Assembly (NCBI RefSeq): GCF_000003815.2
Contig: NC_049981.1
Span: forward strand, 27,439,757-27,503,756
DNA length: 64,000 nt
Origin: Branchiostoma floridae
Lineage: Eukaryota > Chordata > Leptocardii > Amphioxiformes > Branchiostomatidae
Reading direction: 5' to 3'
The notes beneath the pieces are model-generated. The model was not told where the DNA came from and searched no databases. It saw only the letters and a program-made list of their open reading frames with translations. Position numbers and translations under genes: made by a program. Below are positions 34,901 through 47,000 of this stretch, piece after piece; within the stretch, counting starts at the first letter, position 1; every line of letters begins with the position of its first letter.

Positions 34901-36135
34901 TAAGCGTCCCCTTGGATGACATGGTCAGTTCACTACTCTCCTCTGAGGACACAAACACGAACTCCTGGTTTGGGTCTGTCTCTTCGGCCACCGACTCTTC
35001 CTTGGTCTCGGTCTCAGTCTCTTTAACGGATTCGGATTTCACAGCTTCTTCTGTCTGTGGTGATTTTGTGTCAGGACTCTTTCCACCTTCCTCTGAGGTT
35101 TCCGGCTTGGTGTCCTCGCGAGTTTCGGGAGTGTGTTCGCCCGACGACTCGCCGTTGGATCTCAGTGACAGTTTCGATCTGAGTTCGTCGACCTGGTTTC
35201 GTAGTCCGTTTGCCTCGCATTTTGTGTCATGTAGGATTTCACCTGTTTTAGAGTATAAAGTTTCTAATTCGTATCAATTGCCCCGAAACTATTGAGTATG
35301 CTAATGTTAAGTACCAGGCTGAAGTTACACTCCAACCGCTAGATGACGCTTTTGATGCCAAATGCATATGAGTCATTGGAAATTCCCTTGTCGCATGGGA
35401 AGCACCGAACGTTCAGAAAGAAAACAAGTATTTGGGTGTGGTTGTGCAACGCCTTGGAAGTTTGAAAACATGACCAATTTTGCTTTCCTTATTATTTTCG
35501 GAAAAAAATGAAGCATTCGGGATCAAATTTGCTTAGTTTCTGTTGAGTCCATAATTCACACAGACGACATAAGACACAAAGCATTCCTCATATCTTATCA
35601 CGATGTATACATAGTTTACGTAATTTGACTCCTATGCTATCTTCATGTATTTGTCGTTCCATTGTTTCCTTATTCTGCATTTTACATAGTGATAGTAAAC
35701 AATGGGCGCCTTGTCATTTCATCGAATCATCGAAGGCATCATATCAGGAATATATTCTAGAACTCTTCAGAACTCATCATCCTTTCTACGATCAAAAGAA
35801 GTGCTCCAGCCGTCAACTATATTGTTTTAACGTACAAAAACTAAATTGTTTGAGCATGCATGTACAATATTCCCTATAAGCTCCAAGCAGATGTTAGTAG
35901 ACAGAAAGTTCTTTGGCACACAACTTTATTAGTGCCAGTAACGTACGTACTACTACAGTGTACAGCGTCAATATTACTTACCCAACACTTGAACACCCTG
36001 TACCCGCGACAGTAACCGCTCGTTCTCTTCGCGGAGCCTCTCGTTTTCTTTCCTCAGCCGCTGGGCTTCGGGGTCGTAAGAGGGGGGTGGGGGGTCCGTC
36101 CCGGGGGGTGGGGTCGTCTTCGTCTCCGTCGCCAT
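25912..36135 (-). CDS. TNIP/ABIN-family ubiquitin-binding NF-kB regulator (TNIP-B)
   Basis: Twelve phase-consistent exons on the minus strand: 36135-35982, 35242-34878, 34249-34085, 33787-33693, 33526-33388, 29450-29322, 28621-28424, 28115-27966, 27638-27351, 27141-27061, 26787-26593, 26037-25912. They encode 694 residues. Start: MATETKTTPPP. Residues 20-50 are a coiled coil (LRKENERLREENERL) and 52-173 an acidic linker. Residues 350-465 match ABIN homology domain 1 (ILEVNKQWDVQYKAMKADM ... KRQRDIDSMLVSAKKRIEEE ... AEIRRLNE), known in human ABIN-1 for A20 binding. Residues 518-545 hold the UBAN ubiquitin-binding motif (FREDFEMERRDRERM), and a second UBAN-like motif, YEEDFRRERSDKERL, is at 565-579. 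The tail 589-653 is Pro/Tyr-rich (PPPKLYRPQAPPPYREDPP), as in ABIN-1, and the end is YFPWGHQ. Family role: cytosolic adaptor that binds linear or K63 ubiquitin and restrains NF-kB. Intron 5 (about 3.9 kb) holds a decayed exon copy and kB motifs. Confidence 0.93.
28950..29275. repeat. 157-bp imperfect tandem duplication in TNIP-B intron 6
   Basis: The words cagagctggaatctaac (29081 and 29238), tctggagctggttaccgcc and cccacgctagg(g/a)agactc recur with a period of 157 bp. It is confined to the intron between exons 6 and 7. Confidence 0.7.
29776..29935. repeat. 68-bp tandem repeat carrying CCAAT/ATTGG boxes
   Basis: Units start at 29776, 29844 and 29912 (TTTCCTGACCAATGGGA type). Each full unit holds one CCAAT and one ATTGG, giving five boxes in 140 bp inside TNIP-B intron 5. 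The spacing is exact; any role in transcription is a guess. Confidence 0.7.
30609..30636. promoter_or_regulatory. Pair of kB-type motifs in TNIP-B intron 5
   Basis: GGGATTTTCC (30609-30618) and GGGGATTCCC (30627-30636) both fit GGGRNNYYCC and are separated by eight bases. A close pair inside a gene whose family members are NF-kB targets suggests an intronic enhancer. Confidence 0.4.
30997..31078 (-). pseudogene. Decayed duplicate of TNIP-B exon 6
   Basis: The minus strand reads EQST-MCGVSVESSAGTANNALLVT, lining up without gaps with EQSK-MCAVPVKSSVGSTDQAPLVA in the real exon 6 (29450-29322). Identity at the DNA level is roughly two thirds. An in-frame TGA just before EQST, loss of the LRKRIEELEG part and the absence of a phase-0 donor argue that it is not spliced into the normal mRNA. 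A start codon with a donor-like GCAG|GTACGG would end in phase 1, which does not fit exon 7. Confidence 0.55.
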
Positions 36136-37670
36136 TTTCAAGAAGGGGCCTCACCTCAAATACACACCTGAGAGAGTGTTCTTTGTAAGTAACAACTTAT
36201 GTTTTACTGAAGGAAAAACGCGCATCCAAGCATTTTGAAACTTATGAAAGCGACAAGGACATTTGCCTGCTCCTTAAGAGACCTATATATGAAGACTTTT
36301 CCGGATAGTTATAGAATTATGACGTACGCCAAACTTACCCTCACTATTGCTCGTAAATTTTGATAACTTCCTACGTAACACTTCCAAGTGAACGTGACAA
36401 TAACAAGTAAAACACGGCCTGGGACACCAAAGAGATACGCAACAAAGATTTTGGGCTATTCCAATGATCAACACAATGGCGACTGAACACGGGACTCGAC
36501 ACGCTTCAAAATAGCATGTTCATTCTGTTGTTTCTACGTACACGTGTGCTCTGCGTTCCAATTCTGAGTACAACAGGTTTTTAAGACAGTAGACGCGTTA
36601 AAACTTCTAAGAAGCCGGAACCCGGAAGTGAGCAGGAGCGCAAATACGCAGACTTCCGACAGACGAGGGAACTGGGTGCACATAGGAAAACCCCCACAAG
36701 AATGATAAGGGCAATTTTTAGGCACAGACTGACGGCGAAATCATCGGGAAACCTTCGGCGTTTGTGTTCACTCGAAATCATAAACAGCCGTTAAAAGATA
36801 AGAGCGACTATTGGCTACTCCTAAATTCAAACTGAATATACAAACAGGTGTGTAACGCGAACGTTAGTAGCTAGATCCGGCTGGCTGAACAGTCCAATCA
36901 ATAGTTTGGACACACGAAATAAACTCCTCGGATGTGTTTGAAACACGCGTGACAATCACAGAGACATATTACTGCTTTATGATTTTGTTGCACATCGTCA
37001 TGTGATGTGCGCTCAAAAATGAGTTTCAACAGAAGTATGACTAGCACAGCACCAAATAGGTTGCACAACAGCATGACGCATTGCACCTTCATTATTTCCA
37101 ACGTAGGCTGCAAATCATTACGTATTACGTTTCTACTATTTGCAGAACAAGTATGCATTTTTTTGTTTGCTGTTAATGAAACTACAAGGAGAACACTGCA
37201 TTGTCTACTTTGATGTGCAACAGGTGACTCATTTCCTCCTAGAGGGGTGACGCCATTGGTTTTCCCCTACCGCACACAGGGCCGCTTTACTGCACTTTAC
37301 AGTGTCCTTCCGCACTATACAAACCGATCACCATTCGCTCTCACTCTTATTTGATACCAACCGTGCCATAGCGCGGATCGTCCTAGGTGTCTTCATACAG
37401 CATTTATTCCGTTATTGAATGTCTAACCTTTAAAACAGAGAACTTATACCTCCAGTACACACAAAAATGCTCTAATTTGACCGACTAGAAGCCAGATAAA
37501 CGGCAAAATACGTACCTCTCCGCTCATGTTCGAAACTGCGTACCACCTTGGACAACGCAGGGCGAGAATGGCAGACTGCGCTGGCGGAGGGATACATGCG
37601 TCGACCCAGTAACGCCCTGATGGCCCGAGTTTCGGGGATTCCCCTTGGCCGTTCCCATTCTATATAAGGG
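36136..37670 (-). promoter_or_regulatory. Probable TNIP-B promoter: TATA-like, kB site, noncoding 5' exon
   Basis: On the minus strand a TATATA (37666-37661) precedes a perfect kB site GGGGAATCCCC (37644-37634). A GC-rich stretch then ends in a strong donor GGAGAG|GTACGT (last exon base 37516). A good acceptor CTCTCTCAG at 36168 would start the ATG-bearing exon at 36167, 32 nt before the start codon. A capped noncoding exon of about 115 nt spliced to exon 1 fits all these signals. Human TNIP1 is known to be NF-kB-inducible. Start site and splicing are inferred. Confidence 0.42.
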
Positions 37671-40600
37671 ATCCTTGAATACAAAATCCTATATTTCACA
37701 TGGTAAAATAGGTCTGTTTGAATAAAAAATCCTCACATTGAATGAATAGGTATTATTTCGTAAATTCACAGTCATTTTCACAGCATAGTTCGTCTGATTT
37801 CGGTGATCAGATTGAACAAGCTAAACGTCAATTGACCCAATAAAGCATGGAGTAATCTGATCCGGACTACTTCCCGTTCCCGGTAATACCCGACGCCACG
37901 AAGGCAGTTTGGACTTTTTGTGCAGTACAACTGAACTGAGACTTGTATTGCACTCAAAACAACAGCCTCGAGGCAATGGTGATGACAGTGCTTTTGAAAC
38001 TACTCACAAAATTCCCCTCTTGTACGGTTGGCTACTTTTTTTGGATAAAAGAAGGGTTACAATCCGGCTAATGTTTTGACGTCTTTTCAGGTGCTTTAAT
38101 TGGGTATTTTGCAGGTGTCATATATATATATATGGGCCTTACAGATATCAAGCGGCAATTAAGTTCCATTCTGATGACCCATTATCAGCGAAACCAAACA
38201 AACTAGAGCAGGATTCCTCAACCAAATAATCTTTAAAATGCACTTCACTGTCTTTTTCTAGTTTCACATGCCGATGAGGTCAGTTCCGCATATATAGCTG
38301 ACCTCTCCTTTTGCTTACGGAGACAGAGGAACCGACACAGTATGGGGATATAGCCTACGTAATGTCCGTTTCTGCTTTATATCGATATCATACCTTATTC
38401 AGATAATCCACGCTGGAGATAAAGAAGTATAAAACTCTCGACGACATCATACACGCACGCGTATACGATACTTAAAAGTTCAATGCTACGCATGCTCGAC
38501 CTTGGTTGTAATACAACTGCAAAAGAAGGAGGCCTTCATACGTCATGTACTGCCCTGGATATCAGAGTACAACTTAGCCGGCTAAGGGAGTTTACGCCTT
38601 CACGCAGTCGTATCTCCCCGGGCCGGCTAAAGTCGGTTTACGGGGCTATGTTGCTAGCGGCCCGGGAAAGAACCGTAGCCGCGAGCGCTGTTCTCTGGAT
38701 ACCAGGGTAGTCATATGTACATGAAAGTACGCTGAACACTGCGAGGACCGCATTGCACTACCGTACCGTACCGCCCGGGCGGAAACGTGATTCACGCTTT
38801 TCGAGGAAGTAAATGGTGCAATAAAAGTCCCCACCAACCCCCGCAGGAAGTTTGGACCCAAAACAAACTGGCTTCATTCGCGTTGGGACAGTACAGGGTC
38901 TGATCAAAGAGGTTTAACATGACATGTATTTGGCAGACACTGTAACACTGCAAACGTACGGCCCCGGCCGCATACAACTAGCATTAACCACGCTCCCACA
39001 GGTAACAAACAAGCCAAGCAAGTGCGTCAATGTGTGGGTTGGTATGCGTTAACATAGGCATAACAGTGGATACAAGTACAGTATATAACTGCATGTAGTG
39101 TATAACTGCGTGGTTGAAACACCAACGTTTTTCCTACCCCACCCAGAAATGTGTTTTATAGCACAATTGTTATTCTTAAAGAAGACATACAACCTTAGAA
39201 GTTGGCTATTAAAAGGTTATTAGCACTACATTACAACGCTGCGCGTGAATATTGGCACAGATCCAAAATTTTGAAGGAAGTAGTCCGCGACCGCAATGCA
39301 AACTGCTAAAGTTAGTCCCGTGGGATTTAGAAAAAGACGTGATATGATGGAATCCTATTTCGAGACGTCAGAGGACAGACGCATAACAGGCAACAGTTTG
39401 ACAACAATTATTCCCATCTAGATATAATATCTGTGCGATATTATTCCCATCATTATGACGTGTTGCTGATGATTAACACTGGATTCTGTACAAAATGCGC
39501 AAATATACATGTGCCCAGTTAGAGAACTTGCCTCCATCTTTGCTCACAATTGTTACCACACCCTTTAATTGTTGACCTCACGGTCAATGTCCTACCTCAC
39601 ATGAGGTGTGACCGTGTGAGTCAGCATTCAAGTCCAGTCAAGCACGATGTGTGGACGTCACTACTACTGTGTGCATTATACACACACACCCTAGTAGGGG
39701 CGAACTACTTTTCCATTATATAATCTTTATATATGTAGTTTTTCTCCACCCTAGTTCTGAAATGTCACCCGTATGGTCATGGGGGTAGAAACAATAGAAT
39801 ATATCAAATTCTTAGTTAACCAAGACAGCATTGTGTTACGACAGAAAAAAATAATCTTAGAGAATGATTTACAGTGCTTTGGCATGTTGACACCCCTATT
39901 ACCAGTGTTCCTGTGATGCTAACAACTACAGACACCAGTTACAAATCAGAGACAATTGAATGTAACAGATGATTTTATAACCTTTGATTTGTCAATACTA
40001 GATTCATTGTATACTATTTGTTCAGTATTCTCAAAGCCAATGCAATATTTTGTATATCTAAGCACTGTGCAAAATCGGGTAAATAATGCTAATGATTCCT
40101 TCCTAACACTGCAGCAAGAGATTTCATGACAGGCATTTTGTTGTATCAAGGACCTTCAAAACATGTACACTTAGATTAGTTGGATCCAGGCAGCTAAAAT
40201 CAGGGGAAGGTAGACTGATGCGTAGTGCAGAAGAAAAGCTGATCCACATTCAAGAGCTTTGAAATAGACCTGAGTCAGCTTACAGATGTGATTTATGCAT
40301 CAGAGAGGGTCATTCTCGAATAGGACTGGCCAAAGCCCATGATGTAGGACTGATGTTAATTAGGATTTTATACCATGGTCAACGTTGACTGTCAGACTCA
40401 GAGGTCAAATATTGTTGAATACATATACACATCAACTAAAGGCCACATTTGCATTACACAGCTTATTCATACAATGTATATCACTTCTGCTTTAAATCAA
40501 TCATTAGCAGTGACTAGGGTTTGTACCACATTAGCACAGTGGGTGCTGAACTGGGGCATCCCCAGTTTTCTTCCACTATGATTCAGATAAGTAAGCACCA

Positions 40601-41019
40601 CATGTTGGTTTGGGAAGTCTGCCACAATTCATGTTCTATCCACTCATCCAAATGGTCGGCCTGGAGTAGAATCTGATAAAACCTTGTCATTATTTAAAGT
40701 CTTGTTGCAATCTTTGTGTTCCTTTGGTTTACTTACACTGCAAAATGTTCTCATTTCATCTGTTTCATTTGTAGAGACAGACATACTGTAATTTTTTTAC
40801 CTATGGATCTCTAGATTATATATAGCAAATATTCTTCTCTTAATATTTCAGTATTACAAGAGTGCCATTTCAAATTTGCCCCCTCCTCAACATTTGTTTT
40901 GCAACAAGTCCAAGCAAAAACCAATTCTTGTATCTTTTACAATGCAGTTTCACTCAATGACATGCTAGTCTACATATGGCATATGACAAATAAAGACCAA
41001 CTCCTAACATTAAGACTTC
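37671..41019. other. Spacer between TNIP-B promoter and DCTN4 3' end
   Basis: No gene recognised. It contains a (TA)n run near 38118, the inverted-repeat element at 38553-38707 and AT-rich sequence towards 41 kb that presumably includes the DCTN4 3' UTR. Confidence 0.45.
38553..38707. mobile_element. 155-bp GC-rich element with 15-bp terminal inverted repeats
   Basis: CCCTGGATATCAGAG at one end and CTCTGGATACCAGGG at the other pair at 13 of 15 positions. The interior has nested palindromes (tagccggcta, gcccgggc-like). No clear target duplication is visible. Confidence 0.5.
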
Positions 41020-44000
41020 TTAAGAAGGTATAACTTGTCCCAGGTTGACGTCTACATGATGCTCTAGCACCACCATTGGAGTTTCCTTCTCCTCCTTAGA
41101 GCCTAGAGGAGTCGTGATGTTCTTGTAGTTGTACTTCATCTTGAAGGCAATCTATTTAAAAAAAAAACACACATTTGATTATTCACAACTCATCCTTGGT
41201 TTGCTCAACATGCCAATCTCTTATTACATGGTGGACCTGTAATAACTATTGTCTTCAACACAGAAGTAAATCATTAATGAAAGAGACCTTTACCCACATT
41301 TGCCAATCTTCTATGTAAGACTTGACTTCACTTTTTGTTACAATGTTAAAGTTTTGGTAAAAAATGACTGACTCTAGCAAAAACTTGCTGACCCTATCTT
41401 TTGGGTCAGCCATTGTCAAAGAACATAATTCTTTTTGATCTGACATCTGAGTGGTGAAATTAGAAAGAGACTTCCTGTATTTTGCACACAATTTTCAGGT
41501 AAAAAGTCTACACTATTTACCTTTGAACTCAATCGCAGTGTACAGTTTCCTTGACAGTTATTAAGCGATGATAAAATCATTTGTTACTTCTATTGGATAT
41601 GAAAAACTCAAACATTTTAAACATTATCCACTGTTCTTCCCATTTCCACTGTTCTTCCCATTTATCACTGATGTGCAAATACAACTGATTTATGAATAAT
41701 CATAACAGCACCTTCACATCTCCTACAGCCTTCATCGGTGTGACCTTCACCACAAAGCTGATCTTGTTGGCCTTTCTGAAGATCACCACCCTGAAAATGG
41801 TACAGTCCAGTAAACATAGATTCCTGTGCTTTCAAAGTCCTTTTTTTATCAACCTTTAACCATAGAAAGAGTTGTCTGAAACTACTAGCCTCTACCAGGC
41901 TCCACATGTCCCTGGAAAAATAGTAGACATAGATAACAGATAACATGCCAGAGGAGCTAGCCTGCCAAATAGTACAGTTGGCAAGGACATCAGTCTCTAC
42001 TTCTTCTATTTCTACTATTTTTCCAGGGACATATGGAGCCTGGTGCATGGTAGAGGCTACCACAAAAAGTGATTAGAAATTTTCATTCATAAATTTCTGG
42101 ATACCCTCTTACATACATGTACATGCACTATTTACCATATCTACTTAATATCAGCGGATTGTAATCTGGCAGAATAAAAGATTATTCCTGTAGATATCCT
42201 GATCAGAGTCTGTCAATTCAAAGACATTCCTATAAAAGAATAATAGAACTTTTCAACTTTGAGCCATGTCACATTAGGAAATATTTGATTTCTTACTCAG
42301 GATCATCCTTGAAATCCATGACGTTGTCTCCTTCATCATACTCTGCAGCATCATCACGGGCAGACAGGATCAACTCCTGGCTGGGCAGGACGATCTGTGG
42401 AGCACCAAATATATGAACTTCCTGAGATGACACTGATGAAAATGTGTTGTTGTAAGCTTAAATTGACAGCTCTAACAATGATAATTTATACCAATGGATG
42501 ATTGTAACAGAAAAAAATCTAGAGCTTGAGAGAGCCCTTATTCATAGTAAATACTTTTGAAATAAACAATATCCATGACTGCTTAAATCAAAACACTGTT
42601 CAAGAAAGCGAGTTACTTAGTTCATTTCCTTCCTCAGTTTTTGATTGTTGAATTCAGGTATAATTCATAACAAAAATAGCTTGACACAGTTAAAGGAATT
42701 ACAAAAAGCAACTTACAGACATGTTTGAATACTGTGGTAAATAGAAATCAAATACATACGGGTGCTGAGTGCTATTTCCAAAATTCCTTCTGCTGCCCCC
42801 CACCCCCTTTCCTTGTGGCTTGCCTAAAGCCAATGCACATGTATCTTTATTTGACTCTGATGCCTCCAATCCCACAGCATGAAGGAAGAAATACATTCCA
42901 CACTCATTTATTTCTCTTAATATATCTTATGTACCTTTGCTGTACTGTCAATGTCTTCAGGGTCCCCCTCTTCACAACCCAACAGGGTGACATTGGTCAT
43001 CTCTTCAAGTGGATTGATAAGGGACAGCAGGACAACACTCTCCTGTAAAACAAACATGGTACATGTAGTCATGCAAAACTGTAATTCACTTTATCTTCAT
43101 GGTTGCAAAATTTTAAGGTGAGATAGAGAAATTGTTCACTGAACTTAATGTTCTTGGTGGCTGCAGGTTAACTATATCTATTGATTATTACGAAGCTCTT
43201 GTTTTATGTATTCCTTGAAAGAAAAACATGATGTGGCAATATAAACAAGTTGAATATTCTCACCTTTAGGTGGTATAGGTTAGGGATAGACAGGATACGG
43301 AGCTCTGGTACATAGTGCCTAAAAGAATTGGACACACACAAACAGATATATATCAACATCTTCCTACTTTCACATGAAAAAGAAGTAAGGCAATTTGTAT
43401 ATCAAACTAGTGTGATTATAGTGAATAAATTCCAAGCTTAATTCACAAGCTTGTATCTTCTGTGCAACTTAACTACAGTCAAACCTGTCTAAGAAGTCTA
43501 ACTGGTACATAGTACCTAAAAGAATTGGACACACACAAACAGATATATACAAACAGATATATATATATCAACATCTTCCTACTTTCACATGAAAAAGAAG
43601 TAAGGCAATTTGTATATCAAACTATTGTGAGCATAGTGAATAAATTCCAAGCTTAATTCACAAGCTTGTGTCTTCTGTGCAACTTAACTACAGTCAAACC
43701 TGTCTAAGAAGTCTAACTGGTACATAGTGCCTAAAAGAATTGGACACACACAAACAGATACATATCAACATCTTCCTACTTTCACATGAAAAAGAAGTAA
43801 GACAATTTGTATATCAAACTAGTGTGATTATAGTGAATAAATTCCAAGCTTAATTCACAAGCTTGTGTCTTCTGTGCAACTTAATTACAGTCAAACTTGC
43901 CCAAGAAGACCAGTCAGGGGGCCAATAAAATCTGGTCTATGTGGACAGGTCGGCACTACAGACAGGATTCTCAATTCTTGCAAAATCTCAGAAAAATTTT

Positions 44001-47000
44001 CTAATCCCCAAAAACATGGGCTAGTTGGTCTTTATGTAGAATTGGTCACTTATACAGATTGGACTGTGTTTTTGAAGTTTGGTGAAGTGGCATACATGTA
44101 CTAAGGAGGTTAACTATTAAGCTAAAACCTACTACTGTTGACTTCTGTGCCAGGTATAAGACACAACAGAATGTATATTAAAGCCCAAAAAGCAAGACAT
44201 GTCTGAGAGTTCTCTAAGGACATACTTACAGTGCAACAAGTTGGATCTTAAACTTGATGGAGGCAGGGTTGAACTCAGGTTTACTCAGGTTGTGTTCACA
44301 CTCCTGTAACACAGAAACAAAAACTGTGCTGTTATTTCAGTGCAACTTGTTATTGTAGTAGGCCCATTGAGTGTTCTATAACTCTTCAGTTTTGGCTGGT
44401 ATACAAATACAATCAGTTGTGCAACACATAACCTCTGATAGATATTTGAGCAATTGACTGACTCGAAATTTGTAATTCACAAAAGTACTTTGAAGTTTGA
44501 AGAAAAAAGCGCCACTATTTGCTTCAGCTCTACAGAGAAATATGTCCTACATACAGTAGAGCTGTGCTTCGTTAGCCTAGCATCCATCATTTGATGGAAT
44601 CTATGTTGCTAGTGACCCACAATTAATTATGGCCATTTCATGACAAGACTGGCATGTCTAATATGGAAAAGATTAAAATCAGGCCACAGACTTGCTGAAA
44701 TGACAAGAAAGGATTGTACAGTAGACCTGTGTTATGTTAGCCTAGCATTCATTACTTGTCATTGCATCCTTTGATGGAATATATGTTACTAGTGACCTAC
44801 AAAAAATACAGCCATTCCGTGACAAGACTGGCAAGTCTAATATGGAAAGGATTTAAATCAGGTCAAATTAAACCAGCTACAGACTTGCTGAAATGACAGG
44901 GAAAATATCAAAGTCTTGGTGCTGTATCATCCACAACTTACCTTGCACCTGAGTGACCTCTTGACCAGGAGGTGCTTGTGAATGGGGTAGAGCTTGTTGG
45001 TGAGGGTCGGCTGTTCATCTGGCTGGGATAGCCGCTGGGCAATGGAGGTTACTGTGGGGTGGACAGCACAGAAGAATGTTAAAAAACTTTCATATTGTAA
45101 AATACTTGATAAACATACCTCCATCTTATACATCCTGATGTTATAGATTGCTTATTGATATCGATATTTCCAATATTGTTTGCCACAATTTCGTTAAGAT
45201 TCAATTAACATTTAGTTAACATTTTTGCAGTGTAGCTTTGCGTACAGTGTAGCTTTGCATACACATTTAGAGTGTCACATTTCAATTTCAATTACATTGT
45301 AAGAAATATAATTTGCGATTCCCTGGATTCATTCTTTAGTCATGTTGATTAAAAACTCAGCAATAATGATTTCTGATTCAGAAAATAATTTCAAAATAAT
45401 CAGAATTAAAACAGGAACCACATTTCAAAGAGTTAGATGTATTTCTACATTATGACAACATTACAGATCCCACATTATCAAACAATTCATGATGCTTGAT
45501 CAAGTTCACTGTGTTCCAGGCTTTTTTGAACCTGGCATTTCCTAATCATAGAATTAGCTTTTTGTTGTGTGCAACACAGAATTCTTAAAACAAGTAAAAA
45601 AAGCAGCCAAGCCCGATCAGTGCATTGATTGGAAGTTTCATGCAAACTCTAAGTTTATCAGTGTGAAGTAAGCAGATTCTGGTGACCAGATCTAAAGAGA
45701 CAACAGTGACAGACCTGTCCCAGTGGATGCCTGGGCACTGCCTTCTACATAGGGTAATAAACAATAGTCATAACATGCAAACACAAAAACTATACTAACA
45801 GAAACTACTGAAGACAAAGGAGGCAAGAAACATAACATGGAAAACACAATTTTTTAACAGAATACTCTTTTTATACCCTAGACTCTTTTAAGTTTTATAT
45901 ATTCCTGGAGATAGATGTGCAAATGTTTGGTTTGACTGACTGTAACCTATCCAGCCACTGCTACAGACCTGCAAAGCTGACATCTTGTTGTTGACCGTAT
46001 AAAAGTCACTTTGTTAATAAAGATTTTGTACAATTACTCCCGCAATACAAAATATGGATGCACAATGCACAACTTGGTGTGGGTTTTTTTCACAACTTTG
46101 GCGACAGGTCAATACCAAAGCCATCGGTCCGGAAACTGACCAATCAGAGACAACTACATGCTGATGATGACTAAATGATAGACAGGATGAAGATGGTGAG
46201 ACTGACTGTGTGCCAGGTTGATGGGTGTGGTGTAGATGTCCTCAGGTAACCCCTCCACCTCCTCCACTGCCATATTTGGAGTGATCTTCACTAGCTTCTG
46301 CTCCTCCTCCTTCAAGCTGGTGGAGATTCAGTAATTACGGAGAGTTAATCATCTACAGTACATGGCATGTGGAACAGACTACAGAATTATGGAAGCATCT
46401 ACATTTTATGAGCACATAAAACAACCCTTCCATCTTCTATGCTTACTACATGTATGCCTACTTCTATGGTATTCATTAAAATATGATAATTTTGATGATG
46501 AAACAAAGTTATACTTTGCATATAACTTAGAATCTTCTCTCTTTTGTTATTTGTTGCATACTGGTATGCTTTAACTGCTAAATTTATGAAAGAAAACTTA
46601 CATTTATACTGATATCCAACAGATAAAAAATATAATACATGTATCAGATATTGTATTTCGGGCGTGCTTTATATTGATCGAAAAATAATGTGAGCAATCC
46701 ACACATTCAGCAGCTCCTTTTATGGCAAGCATGGAAAAAATGATCTGAAAAAAAATCTACAGCTTTTTGTAAAAAGAAGGCAATACTAGTCTTGTTACAT
46801 GTCCATAAAGGGGAAAGCATCAATTCTCTAAAAAAGAAAGTCCTTCCAATCACCGAGTTAATGATTCAATAACTAGATACAGATACCAGTAGAGGCACCC
46901 AACACCAAAAACTGTTGCCTCTCCCTCTTCTGGACATGTACAAGCTCATGTTTGCTAAGTTTCTATTTTTCTCATTCATAGAACAAAAAAAGTCCACAAC

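Noticed and set aside
36534-36781. Possible second IL-17-like signal-peptide exon on the minus strand
   Set aside because: Hydrophobic stretch present, but no downstream exon with the cysteine pattern was found.
46190-46215. GC donor after NL in DCTN4 exon 8
   Set aside because: The GTCAGT donor eight bases further restores the family's residue spacing (NLAHITSIAQRL) and the phase.
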